Notes under the pieces: generated by a model
The model's database searches: none
Seen by the model: only the letters and a program-made list of their open reading frames with translations
Told to the model about the DNA's origin: nothing
In this document: piece by piece, positions 42,565 to 50,924 of the stretch
Layout of the letters: each line of letters begins with the position of its first letter
Numbering within the stretch: the first letter of the stretch is position 1
DNA from: CAWATZ01 sp963784995
Lineage (GTDB): Bacteria; Planctomycetota; Planctomycetia; Gemmatales; Gemmataceae
Assembly: GCA_963784995.1 (NCBI GenBank)
Contig: CAWATZ010000003.1
Coordinates: 1,798,001-1,862,000 of the forward strand
Length of the DNA stretch: 64,000 nt
Direction of reading: 5' to 3'
Position numbers and translations under genes: made by a program

Positions 42565-44833
42565 ATGCTCACCTTGCGCTTACCCGACAATTCCACCAGG
42601 CAAGTCCCCGAAGGGACCCGTCCTCGCGACGTGGCCGAGTCGATCGGCAAGCGGCTGGCCCAGGCGGCGGTGGCCGCCAAGGTCAACGGCACCGTCGTGG
42701 ACCTCGACCGCGAACTGCCTCGCAATGGCAGCGAGATCAGCTTCGCCATCCTCACCGACAAGGACAAGGAGGCGATCGACGTTCTCCGCCACAGCTGCGC
42801 TCACGTCATGGCGCGTGCCGTGATGCGGCTGTTCCCCGGCGTCCAGCTGGCGTTCGGCCCGGCCACCGAGAACGGTTTCTACTACGACATCGACGTCGAA
42901 CCGCCGCTGCGCGAAGAGGATTTCCCCGCCATCGAGGCCGAGATGCGCAAGCTGGTCGCCGCCGCCGAGCCGTTCGAGCGCTTCGAGAGAGCGACCCCCG
43001 AGGGACGGGCCCTCTGCGAAGAGCTGGCCCAAGGGTACAAGGTCGAGCACATCGACGACGACCTGAAGAAGTATCCGACCCTGAGTTTCTATCGCCAGGG
43101 CGAGTTCATCGATCTGTGCCGGGGACCGCATCTGCCGCACGCCGGCAAGATCGGAGCGTTCAAGCTGCTGAGCATTGCCGGGGCCTACTGGAAGAACGAC
43201 TCCCGACGCAAACAGCTGCAGCGCCTCTACGCCACCGCCTTCTTCAGCCAGAAGGACCTCGACTCCTATCTGCACCAATTGGAAGAGGCCCGCAAGCGCG
43301 ATCACCGTGTCCTGGGCAAGCAGTTGAAGCTGTTCACCATCAGCCAGCTGGCCGGCAGCGGTCTGATCTTGTGGATGCCGAAAGGGGCGATGGTTCGCGG
43401 TCTGCTGGAGAACTTCATCAAGGAGGAGCTGCTGAAGCGCGGCTACTCGCCGGTGTACACTCCGCACATCGGCAAGCTGGACCTGTACCGCTGCAGCGGC
43501 CATTTCCCCTACTATCGCGATGCCCAGTATCCGCCGATGTTCGCTAACCCGGCCGGCTCGGCCCTGGACCTGGCCCAGCACCGGCTGGCCGCGGGACTGC
43601 TGGACGAGAAGAAAGAGCAGGACATGGCCCAGTTCATGGCCCTGACTCAGTTCCACGTCCCCGGCTACAAGGAAGCGACCTCGCCCGAGGCCCGGCTGGA
43701 GGCGGTCCATCGTTACGTGCTGGGGGTGCTGCAGGCGATGGACGTCAAGATCCCGGCTTATCAGCAAGCCAAGACTTACGAGGAGCGGGCGCAGGCCCTG
43801 CTGGGCTGGCTGAAGGAGCAGGAGGGATACCTGCTCAAGCCGATGAACTGCCCGCACCACATCCAGATTTACAAGGCCGAGCCGAGGAGCTACCGCGATC
43901 TGCCGGTCCGGCTGGCGGAGTTCGGCACCGTCTACCGCTACGAGCAGACCGGCGAACTGTCGGGCATGACCCGCGTCCGCGGCTTCACCCAGGACGACGC
44001 CCACCTGTTCGTCACTCCCGAGCAGATCGAGGCGGAGGTCGGGGCCAACGTCGATCTGGTGCTGTTCGTGCTGTCGCAGCCTCGGGTCTGAACGATTACC
44101 GGGTGCGCGTCGGTCTGCGCGACCCCGACAGCGGCAAGTACGTCGGCGACCCGGCGGACTGGGACAAGGCCGAGCGGACCCTGATCGACCTGGTGGCCTC
44201 GCGCGGCATGAACTACACCGCCGAGAAGGGCGAGGCGGCGTTCTACGGACCCAAGATCGACTTCGTGGTCCGCGACTGCATCGGCCGGGAGTGGCAGCTG
44301 GGCACCGTGCAGCTGGACTACAACTTGCCCAAGCGCTTCGACCTGGAGTACACCGGCAGCGACAACGTGCCGCATCGGCCGGTGATGATCCATCGGGCGC
44401 CGTTCGGCTCGATGGAGCGCTTCTTCGGCATCCTGATCGAGCATTTCGCCGGGGCCTTCCCGCTGTGGCTGGCGCCGGAGCAGGTGCGTGTCCTGACCAT
44501 CAGCGACCGCTTCAACGAGTACGCCAGGAAGGTCGAGGCCCAGCTGTCGGCGGCCGGCTTCCGCGTGAGCGGCGACTATCGGCCGGAGCGGGTCAACTGG
44601 AAGATCCGCGAGGGCCAGGTGGAGAAGATCCCGTACATGCTGGTGGTCGGCGAGAAGGAGCAAGCGGCCGGCACCGTGGCCGTGCGCGACCGCGTGGACG
44701 GCGACCTGGGGTCGATGAGCCTGGCGGCAGCTGATCGCGCGGCTCGAACGAGGAGGTCAAGGAGAAACGCATCCGGCAGGTCAGCACCGGCAGCGCGGGG
44801 TTGACCGATAGCGGGGCCAAGTACGCGGATTGA
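42565..44833 (+). CDS. thrS: threonyl-tRNA synthetase (about four frameshifts; long internal insertion)
   Basis: From the ATG at 42565 with a GAAGGAG site. The TGS domain covers about residues 1-62. The editing domain has HSCAHVMARAV and the zinc-site segment IDLCRGPH. The class II core has KPMNCPHHIQIYKAEPRSYR, the motif 2 region FGTVYRYEQTGELSGMTRVR, GFTQDDAH and motif 3 HRAPFGSMERFFGILIEHFA. The anticodon domain ends in RIRQVSTGSAGLTDSGAKYA and a stop at 44833. Two extra bases near 44070 and 44090 break LRSLGLNDYRVRVG, and two more near 44732 and 44749 break LIARLEEEVKEKRI. About 95 residues are inserted between YPPM and YLLKPMNCP, making about 755 residues against the usual 640. The enzyme charges tRNA-Thr and is essential, so the breaks are most likely sequence errors. 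Confidence 0.93.
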
Positions 44834-44888
44834 GGTGCATGCGGCCCGCTTGCTTGGCGAGTGGACCGCTTTTCTGAGGATTGCACTC

Positions 44889-45699
44889 ATGGCCAAATCC
44901 AGTTCCAAACAGGCCGCACCAGTGAGCCGCAACGCACTTTGTCGTCGAGCGGCTCAACTGGCGGCGGTGCGGCAGCACGTTTTACCGCTACCCAGGCGAG
45001 GTGCGGATCGCTTCCTTCGAGACGGCGGAGGAAGCCGAGTCGGCTCGCCGCGAGCGGGAGGCCGCGGCGCGTGCCGCGGTGAACCCCTTCGCCGGTACGC
45101 TGACTCCGCCGGCCGACCAGAGCAGCATGCCCGAGGGGGTGCTGTGCGACTGGCTCCAGGACCAGGGGATTGAACCTCCCGCCCCTCACCGAACGACGCA
45201 CCGGCGCGACTGGGTGAAGTGGTGGGACGTGGGCCAGAAACACTGGACTGAGGAACAGCGGGCGACCGTCTGGCAGGCGCTGGACAAGGTTCAGTTCTTC
45301 CGCGTCGTGCAGCGCCCGAAGCGGCCGGTGGTCTATGCGGTGGTCCGGGTCGTGTGGGGCTACAACGACGAATGGTACTATCCGGGAGCGGAGGGAGGTC
45401 AGACGCTCACCGTCTACCGCTCCCGAAAGAGGGCCGAGGCCGAGTGCCGGGACATGAACGAGGAGGCCCGTGAGGAGTGGAACGAGCTGTTTGAGGAGAA
45501 CCCGGATTTGGGATACGAGCCGGCCGGGCTGAACCAGTTCGACCCCGAGGACCGGCTGCTTCCCGGACAGGATCCGTTCGGCCCTGTTCCCAAACCGGCT
45601 AACGACGTGGATGAGGAGGGCGACGAGCTGGGAACGTTCACGGCCGATGAGATGCCCTACTTCGAGGTGGTGGAACTGGACCTGGAGGGACAGCCATGA
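44889..45699 (+). CDS. hypothetical protein, paralogue of the next gene (frameshift near 44935)
   Basis: The ATG at 44889 gives MAKSSSKQAAPVSRN; the natural continuation HFVVERLNWRRCGSTFYRYP lies in the next frame from about 44937 and stays open to 45699. The combined product is about 270 residues. A GTG start at 45001 is the alternative if the break is real. Features are RDWVKWWDVGQKHWTEEQRA and VWQALDKVQFFRVVQRPKRP, and an acidic C-terminus (NDVDEEGDELGTFTADEMPY). The next gene has the related KFRKWWVEHGADLTPEQRSA and ELFPNVVVYRVTETTLEE, so the two share a domain. It overlaps the next start by four bases (ATGA). No known family is recognised and no signal peptide is present. Confidence 0.7.
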
Positions 45700-46139
45700 G
45701 CAAGGCAAAGAAGGCCCCCCGGATCTATCTCGTGGAGCGAGCCGCCTACCGGACCTGGGCATTCACGGGGCTGCCACACTACGAAGCATCGGAAGCCGAC
45801 GAAGGAGAAAGTTACGTTCCCCTTAAGGCGTTCACGGACCGAGCCGACGCCGAGGCCGACCAGACCCGGCGCGAAGCGGAAGTCCGGGCGACCCTGCCTC
45901 CGGCTCTGTTCGTCGGCTACAGTATTCCGTCCGCCGACAAGGAACTGACCCGGCGATTAAAGGCCTTGCAGCTTCCGCCCCTCCCATCGGGGAAGAAGAA
46001 CGAGGATCTCAGCGAGAAGTTCCGGAAGTGGTGGGTGGAGCATGGCGCCGACCTGACGCCGGAGCAACGGTCGGCCCTATGGGAACTCTTCCCGAACGTG
46101 GTGGTGTACCGGGTGACGGAAACCACTCTGGAGGAATGA
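45696..46139 (+). CDS. hypothetical protein, shorter paralogue of the preceding gene
   Basis: A protein of 147 residues, starting MSKAKKAPRIYLVERAAYRT inside the end of the preceding gene (ATGA overlap), which implies translational coupling. The N-terminus resembles the preceding protein (VERLNWR against VERAAYR). The segment WWVEHGADLTPEQRSALWEL followed by FPNVVVYRVTETT corresponds to WWDVGQKHWTEEQRATVWQA and FFRVVQ there. The two probably arose by duplication and may form a complex. The family and function are not recognised. It is convergent with the Uma2 gene, six bases away. Confidence 0.75.
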   Translation: MSKAKKAPRIYLVERAAYRTWAFTGLPHYEASEADEGESYVPLKAFTDRADAEADQTRREAEVRATLPPALFVGYSIPSADKELTRRLKALQLPPLPSGKKNEDLSEKFRKWWVEHGADLTPEQRSALWELFPNVVVYRVTETTLEE

Positions 46140-46145
46140 GAACAC

Positions 46146-46775
46146 TCACGCCGGAGGGCCTGCGGGCGGCGGGCTTTGGGGAGGCGATGCAGCGGGCTTG
46201 CCTTTCAGGATCGTGAACAGGTCGGCCACGCGACAGCGGAACCCTGGCAAGACCGCCTCTCCGGTCAGCTCGGCGTCCTGTTGCAGCAGCTGGGGCGTCC
46301 GGTTGGGAGCGTGGACAGACACCGTGCGATCCTCGGGGTCGATGAGCCACACCAGCTGAACTCCATGCGTCAGGTAATCGGTGATCTTCCGGAGAACTTG
46401 ACCGGCCCGATCGCTGGGAGAAAGAACTTCCACCGCCAGCAAAGGAGGAACCTCACCGTACTTGGGATGCAGCTCCTCAAAGGAGGTCGCATCCTCGTAC
46501 AGGGCAACGTCTGGACCACGCACGGTATCCGGCCCACGTTCGAGAATGACGCCGGAGTCATTGCACGCGACGTAACCCTGGTTGCGTTCCCAGGCGAAGT
46601 TGCTCAGCAGGCGGCCAACATTCGCGCAGACAACTCCTTGGGGCCGATTTGGAGCAGGCAGCTCAATCACCTTCCCTCGAACAAGCTCAAACCACCGGTT
46701 GGCATTTTCCGGTCGCTGAACCCAGTCAGCAAATGCCTCGGCAGTAAGGCGTTTTGTCGAGGTCAGGCTCCTCAT
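46146..46775 (-). CDS. Uma2 family endonuclease-like protein with HigA-like partner
   Basis: A protein of 209 residues from the ATG at 46775 (MRSLTSTKRLTAEAFADWVQ), with GGAG upstream. Uma2 motifs are WFELVRGKVIELPAP, GPDTVRGPDVALYED, VPPLLAVEVLSPSDRAGQVL and VQLVWLIDPEDRTVSVH. This is a different branch from the tandem pair at 37 kb (REYWIID is replaced by VQLVWLID). The C-terminal 20 residues are proline- and alanine-rich. It lies 41 bases after a HigA-like regulator in the same direction, so the two probably form an operon. Nuclease activity is not established for the family. Confidence 0.88.
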   Translation of the reverse strand: MRSLTSTKRLTAEAFADWVQRPENANRWFELVRGKVIELPAPNRPQGVVCANVGRLLSNFAWERNQGYVACNDSGVILERGPDTVRGPDVALYEDATSFEELHPKYGEVPPLLAVEVLSPSDRAGQVLRKITDYLTHGVQLVWLIDPEDRTVSVHAPNRTPQLLQQDAELTGEAVLPGFRCRVADLFTILKGKPAASPPQSPPPAGPPA

Positions 46776-46816
46776 GGAAGCTCCATTGGGGATTCTTCTT
46801 CCCAGGCATTCGGATT

Positions 46817-47248
46817 TCAATCCAGGAAAACCGCTGGTTCCACCCCAAAGTGCCTGGCAAGCACCTTGATGTGAGTCAGGGTCAGCTGTCGCTTGCCGTT
46901 GAGGATGGACGACAGCGTCGAAATCACAATCCCGGTGGCCGCAGCGAGCTGAGAGAGGTTCTCATCTCGTGCGTCCATCAGGTGTCGGATCATGGCGGCG
47001 CCGCTGACAGCAGGCATGGGGTACGCCTCCGCTTCGTAGCGCTCAATCATGCAGCTCAAGCAGTCCAGATACTCCTGTTCCTCCGGAAGAAGCGGCTCGC
47101 TTCGTCCCAGAAGCTGATCCAGGATCTCGATCCCCTGGTTCAGTTCCTCCTCGGAACCGACCGGCCGCAGCGGGTAGGCCTTGACCAGGGCCAGATACGC
47201 GGAACCTGGGCAGCGTTTGCTGCTTGTCGGTCCTTTGCTGGTGGTCAT
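46817..47248 (-). CDS. HigA-like helix-turn-helix protein (antitoxin-type), no HigB beside it
   Basis: A protein of 143 residues. The N-terminal half (YLALVKAYPLRPVGSEEELN; LPEEQEYLDCLSCMIERYEA) is the helical segment typical of the HigA subgroup found in planctomycetes and cyanobacteria. The C-terminal half (NLSQLAAATGIVISTLSSIL; GKRQLTLTHIKVLARHFGVE) is an XRE-type HTH. HigA normally binds the HigB toxin and represses the operon. A HigB gene should lie directly upstream, but the 100 bases before the start are noncoding. Downstream is the Uma2 gene, which may take the partner's place, an inference. The ATG at 47248 is preceded by GAAGAGAAGG. Confidence 0.88.
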   Translation of the reverse strand: MTTSKGPTSSKRCPGSAYLALVKAYPLRPVGSEEELNQGIEILDQLLGRSEPLLPEEQEYLDCLSCMIERYEAEAYPMPAVSGAAMIRHLMDARDENLSQLAAATGIVISTLSSILNGKRQLTLTHIKVLARHFGVEPAVFLD

Positions 47249-47362
47249 GTTGCATGCCTTCTCTTCACCTGTGCTTCGTCAGCAGATGTAAACCTGCTTC
47301 CGGTGACCTTGTTGTATTCTCAGATTAGACTCTGGAAACGGAAGCATGGTTCGCCTCGTTTC

Positions 47363-49000
47363 TCACCGTGGCCCCGTCGCTGCCAGGCCGGATTCGCCGG
47401 TCAGTTTCTCCGCTGATTCTACCAATCGCAGGAACTCGTGCCGATGGCCATTCTCATCCGCCCCCAGCGCTTCGGCCGCCCGTTGTCGGGCCCTGGCGTA
47501 GCTGGCCGTGCCGCGATGTTCCGACTTCCGCAGCAGCAGCCCCCACTCAGCAACGGCGCTGGCGAAGCGCAGGTCCGGGGCCGTGTCCGCCAGGCGCGTC
47601 GGGCTGCCGGCCAGCGGCTGCACCAGCAGCTTGCTGGCGTCGCCGGTCGGGTCCTTGTAGCGGAGTTTCACGGTCAGCCACTCCTCGCTCTCCGGTGCCG
47701 CCGGCGGCTGGACCGAATGCGGGTATCGCAGCGGATCGATCCCCGCTCCGGACGAGGGACCGGCCGGCTCGATCTCGTACAGGGCCGTCACCGTGTGGCC
47801 CGAGCCGAGGTCGCCGCCGTCCTTCTTGTCGTCGTTGAAGTCCTGATCGCGCAGCAGCTTGTTCTCGTAGCCGATCAGCCGATAGCTGGCCACGCGCTTC
47901 GGATTGAACTCCACTTGGAGCTTGACGTCCTTGGCAATCGTCGCCAGGGCGCCGCCCTGCTCCACGAAGACCTTCTTCGCCTCGGTCAGCGAGTCCACGT
48001 AAGCGTAGTGGCCGTGACCGTGGTGCGCCAGCCGTTCCAGAGTGCCGTCCTTGAGGTTGCCCATGCCGAAGCCCAGGATGGTCAGGAAGATGCCCTGCTG
48101 CTTCTTCTCCTCGATCAGTTTGATCAGGTCGTCCTGGCTGACCACGCCCACGTTGAAGTCGCCGTCCGTCCCCAGAATGACCCGGTTGACGCCATCGGCC
48201 AGGAAGTTCTCCCTGGCGATGCGATAGGCCAGGGTGATGCCTTCGCCGCCGTTGGTCGAGCCGCCGGCCTCCAGGCGGTCCAGGGCCTTGAGGATCTTCT
48301 TCTTGTCGCTGCCCGGCGTCGAAGGCAGGGCCAGGCCCGCGTTGCCGGCGTAGGTGACCAGAGCGACGCGGTCACGCTCCGTCAGATGCTCGACCAGCAG
48401 GGCCAGGGACTGCTTGAGCAACGGCAGGCGATTGGGTTCCCTCATCGAGCCGGAGGTGTCGATCAGGAAGACGAAGTTGCGAGGCGGCATCTGGTTGGGA
48501 TCGAGCTGCCGGCCCTTGACGGCGATGCGCGCCAGCTGATGCCCCTCGTGCCACGGACATTCGGTCACGTCCAGGGTCAGCGAAACCGGATGCTCTCCCG
48601 TGGGAGCGGGATACGAGTAGGGGAAGTAGTTGATCAGCTCAGCCAGCCGGACGGAGTCCTCGGGCGGCAATCGTTTCTCCTCCAGCAGAAAGCGGCGGAC
48701 GTTGCTGTACGACGCGGTATCGACCGACAGGCCAAAGGTCGAAAGCGGCACGCGCTCGGCCGACAGGAAGCCGTTCTCGACAATGCGGTTGTACGCTTCC
48801 GTGTTCTCGCCGGACTTGTTCGGGCTCGTGTCGGCCAGCGACTGAGGAGAGGTTGTTGGAGCCGGCATGGCCATATGAGAAAACCGGCCTGGGGGACAGT
48901 ATGTATTGCAACAGCCGATGGCCGCGAGCAACGTCAGGGCGCCGATCCAGAGCAGCCGCCTTGCAGCGCAGGCGGGCGAACGCAGGGAAGGCTCCTGCAT
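47363..49000 (-). CDS. VWA-domain lipoprotein (YfbK-like)
   Basis: A protein of 545 residues. Residues 16-30 (LLWIGALTLLAAIGC) form a lipoprotein signal with lipobox AIGC and Cys30. Residues about 60-165 match the N-terminal vWF-like domain (NRIVENGFLSAERVPLSTFG; LSVDTASYSNVRRFLLEEKR). The VWA domain follows with the MIDAS motif DTSGSM at 181-186 and TNGGEGI and TDGDFNVG further on. A DUF3520-like C-terminal part (RLIGYENKLLRDQDFNDDKK; GHTVTALYEIEP) completes the usual YfbK/VWA family architecture. It should sit on a membrane facing outward, with metal-dependent ligand binding. An AGGAG site precedes the ATG. Its partners are unknown. Confidence 0.93.
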   Translation of the reverse strand: MQEPSLRSPACAARRLLWIGALTLLAAIGCCNTYCPPGRFSHMAMPAPTTSPQSLADTSPNKSGENTEAYNRIVENGFLSAERVPLSTFGLSVDTASYSNVRRFLLEEKRLPPEDSVRLAELINYFPYSYPAPTGEHPVSLTLDVTECPWHEGHQLARIAVKGRQLDPNQMPPRNFVFLIDTSGSMREPNRLPLLKQSLALLVEHLTERDRVALVTYAGNAGLALPSTPGSDKKKILKALDRLEAGGSTNGGEGITLAYRIARENFLADGVNRVILGTDGDFNVGVVSQDDLIKLIEEKKQQGIFLTILGFGMGNLKDGTLERLAHHGHGHYAYVDSLTEAKKVFVEQGGALATIAKDVKLQVEFNPKRVASYRLIGYENKLLRDQDFNDDKKDGGDLGSGHTVTALYEIEPAGPSSGAGIDPLRYPHSVQPPAAPESEEWLTVKLRYKDPTGDASKLLVQPLAGSPTRLADTAPDLRFASAVAEWGLLLRKSEHRGTASYARARQRAAEALGADENGHRHEFLRLVESAEKLTGESGLAATGPR

Positions 49001-49111
49001 GCGTGGACTCCTGATCAGAAAAGGAAAATGGCGGCACTCGTTCGAGGCGGGAACATGACCGGGAGTCGAAACAAAGTCAAGACGGATTGGGCAGAAGGGG
49101 TGCCGGCAATG

Positions 49112-49194
49112 GCCGAGCCGCGCACGCAGCGCAGCGGAGTAAGCGGCTGTGCCGGAGGGCCGCTTACTCCGCTGCGCTGCGTGCGCGGCTCGGC
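49112..49194. repeat. perfect inverted repeat, 36-base arms
   Basis: Positions 49112-49147 and 49159-49194 are exact reverse complements with an 11-base loop. The arms contain CGCACGCAGCGCAGCGGAGT. It lies between the GspE stop and the VWA lipoprotein start on the same strand, so it could end the GspE transcript. It could equally be a dispersed genomic palindrome. Confidence 0.9.
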
Positions 49195-49210
49195 ATCTGC
49201 TTCGCCTGTT

Positions 49211-50437
49211 TCACTCAATGCCCAGGTATTCGGTGGGAATGGCCCGGAAGACCTCCTCGATGCTGGTCTCGCCCTGTGCGACCTTGAGCAGGGCCGCCTG
49301 GCGGAACTCGATCATGCCTTCCTCGGTCGCCTTGCGGCGCAGCACCTGGACGGGCTGCCGTTCCATGATCAGCTTGCGGACGGCCGGCGAAACGGTCATC
49401 ACCTCGAAGACGCCGCTGCGGCCGGTGTAGCCCATCATCCGGCACTTCTCGCAGCCGGCCGGGCCATAAATCTGAGTGCCCTGGCCCGGCTCCAGATACT
49501 GGCGCACGTCGTCAAAACTGTGCGGCGATTCGCTGACGTCGAAGCTCATCCGGCACACCGGGCACAGAGTCCGGACCAGCCGCTGAGCGATGGCTCCCAG
49601 CAGCGAACTGGCCAGGAAGTGCGGATGCGCCCCCAGGTTGAGCATGCTGGGAATGGCGCCCGCGGCCACCGGGGCGTGCAAGGTCGAAAGCACCAGGTGG
49701 CCGCTGTTGGCCGCGCGCACCGCCGTCTCCGCCGTCGCCTGGTCGCGGATCTCGCCGATCATGATCACGTCGGGTGCCTGCCGTAACACGCCGCGCAGCA
49801 GGTCCGCAAAGTCCACGTCAATGCGCGGGTTCACCTGGGACTGGCGAATGCCCTCGATGGCGTACTCGATCGGGTCTTCGATGGTGTTGATCTTCCGCTG
49901 GCCATTGTTGAGATAGGCCAGTGCGGCGTAGAGCGTGGTGGTCTTGCCGGCACCCGTCGGGCCACAGACCAGGATCAGGCCGCTGGGACTGCTGAGCAGG
50001 GCCAGCAAGTTGTTGAAGTCGCGCTGCAGCAGGCCCAGCCGCTCCAGGGCCAGCAACTGCGAGTGCCGATCCAGCAAGCGCAGCGTGAAGTCCTCGCCGT
50101 ACAGGGTCGGGATGCTGCTGATGCGGAGATCGAGCGTCCCCTTGGCCCCCTCGTAAATCCAGCGGCCGTCGAGGGGCCGGCGTTTCTCGGCCACGTCCAT
50201 GCCGGCCATCGCCTTCACGTGGGCCAGGCAGCGCCGGCCCAGGTCGGCCGGCATCTTGCCAATGGGCCGAACCACGCCCAGATGGCGCACCGCCATGCTC
50301 ACGTGGGTCTCGTTGGTACACAGGAACAGGTCGCTGACGCCCATCCCGGCCGCGTGCGCGATCAGGGCCTCGACGGCGCTCTCGGGGTCCAGCCGGCTGA
50401 CGTCGATGGTGATGCCGTCGATCCTGGCTCCGCTCAT
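49211..50437 (-). CDS. GspE/PulE/PilB-type secretion ATPase
   Basis: A protein of 408 residues. Walker A is GPTGAGKTTTLYAAL, the Asp box TIEDPIEYAIEGIRQSQVN, Walker B VIMIGEIRD and the His box HLVLSTLHA. The tetracysteine zinc motif is CPVC and CEKC (TLCPVC and AGCEKC), as in PilB/GspE. It lacks most of the N-terminal domain that binds GspL/PilC-type partners, so it is shorter than the usual 500-570 residues. It hydrolyses ATP to drive type II secretion or type IV pilus assembly, but no other such gene is adjacent. The start codon overlaps the stop of the STAS gene (TGATG), indicating coupling to that gene. Confidence 0.92.
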   Translation of the reverse strand: MSGARIDGITIDVSRLDPESAVEALIAHAAGMGVSDLFLCTNETHVSMAVRHLGVVRPIGKMPADLGRRCLAHVKAMAGMDVAEKRRPLDGRWIYEGAKGTLDLRISSIPTLYGEDFTLRLLDRHSQLLALERLGLLQRDFNNLLALLSSPSGLILVCGPTGAGKTTTLYAALAYLNNGQRKINTIEDPIEYAIEGIRQSQVNPRIDVDFADLLRGVLRQAPDVIMIGEIRDQATAETAVRAANSGHLVLSTLHAPVAAGAIPSMLNLGAHPHFLASSLLGAIAQRLVRTLCPVCRMSFDVSESPHSFDDVRQYLEPGQGTQIYGPAGCEKCRMMGYTGRSGVFEVMTVSPAVRKLIMERQPVQVLRRKATEEGMIEFRQAALLKVAQGETSIEEVFRAIPTEYLGIE

Positions 50438-50796
50438 CAGTCCTTCTCCTCCTCCAGCGCCATCTGCCGGGCCAACGCCTCGTCGGCAGCCAGGGCGAAG
50501 ATCCGGTTCAGCTTCAGCAGGTCGAGTGTCTGCCGGACCAGCGGCGGAATGTTGTACAGCACCATCCGGCCGCCGTTCTCCCGGAAGCGCTTGTGGCAGC
50601 TCATCAGCCAGCCAACGCCCGCCGAATCGATGTAGCTGGTCTTCTCCAGATTGACCAGGACCCGCCGGCCGTAGACGCCGATGCCCGCCGCCTGCTCCAG
50701 TTGATCCACCCCAGGGTTCAGATGCGCCAGGGTGATCTGGCCCTCACAGAGCAGGCCCACAACGGTGTTCTCATTGAAACGGAGTGTCAGTTTCAT
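50437..50796 (-). CDS. STAS-domain protein (anti-sigma factor antagonist type)
   Basis: A protein of 119 residues starting MKLTLRFNENTVVGLLCEGQ. The STAS core is visible: VDQLEQAAGIGVYGRRVLVN, the phosphorylation-site loop YIDSAGVGWLMSCHKRF with its Ser in DSAG, and MVLYNIPPLVRQTLDLLKLN. Such proteins, as SpoIIAA or RsbV, bind or release anti-sigma factors according to Ser phosphorylation. It is coupled directly to a GspE-type ATPase. An extended frame upstream to 51351 crosses a palindrome and is not credible. The PP2C-type phosphatase at position 1 is far away. Confidence 0.9.
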   Translation of the reverse strand: MKLTLRFNENTVVGLLCEGQITLAHLNPGVDQLEQAAGIGVYGRRVLVNLEKTSYIDSAGVGWLMSCHKRFRENGGRMVLYNIPPLVRQTLDLLKLNRIFALAADEALARQMALEEEKD

Positions 50797-50813
50797 GGCT
50801 GCGTTTCCGATGC

Positions 50814-50877
50814 TGTAGGGAACGCCCTCGGTGGCGTTCCGGCGAGACACGGAACGCCACCGAGGGCGTTCCTTACA
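50814..50877. repeat. inverted repeat, 28-base arms
   Basis: Positions 50814-50841 and 50850-50877 are inverted copies, near perfect, with an eight-base loop. The arms contain GGAACGCCCTCGGTGGCGTT. It lies between the outer-membrane-like gene and the STAS gene. Confidence 0.88.
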
Positions 50878-50924
50878 CCTTACCACACCTATCCCGGCAA
50901 TCGCCAGAGCAGAGGCCCCATCCC

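Noticed and set aside
47438..49786. A 782-codon rightward open frame
   Set aside because: It runs opposite the VWA lipoprotein and GspE genes and across a palindrome. No domain is seen.
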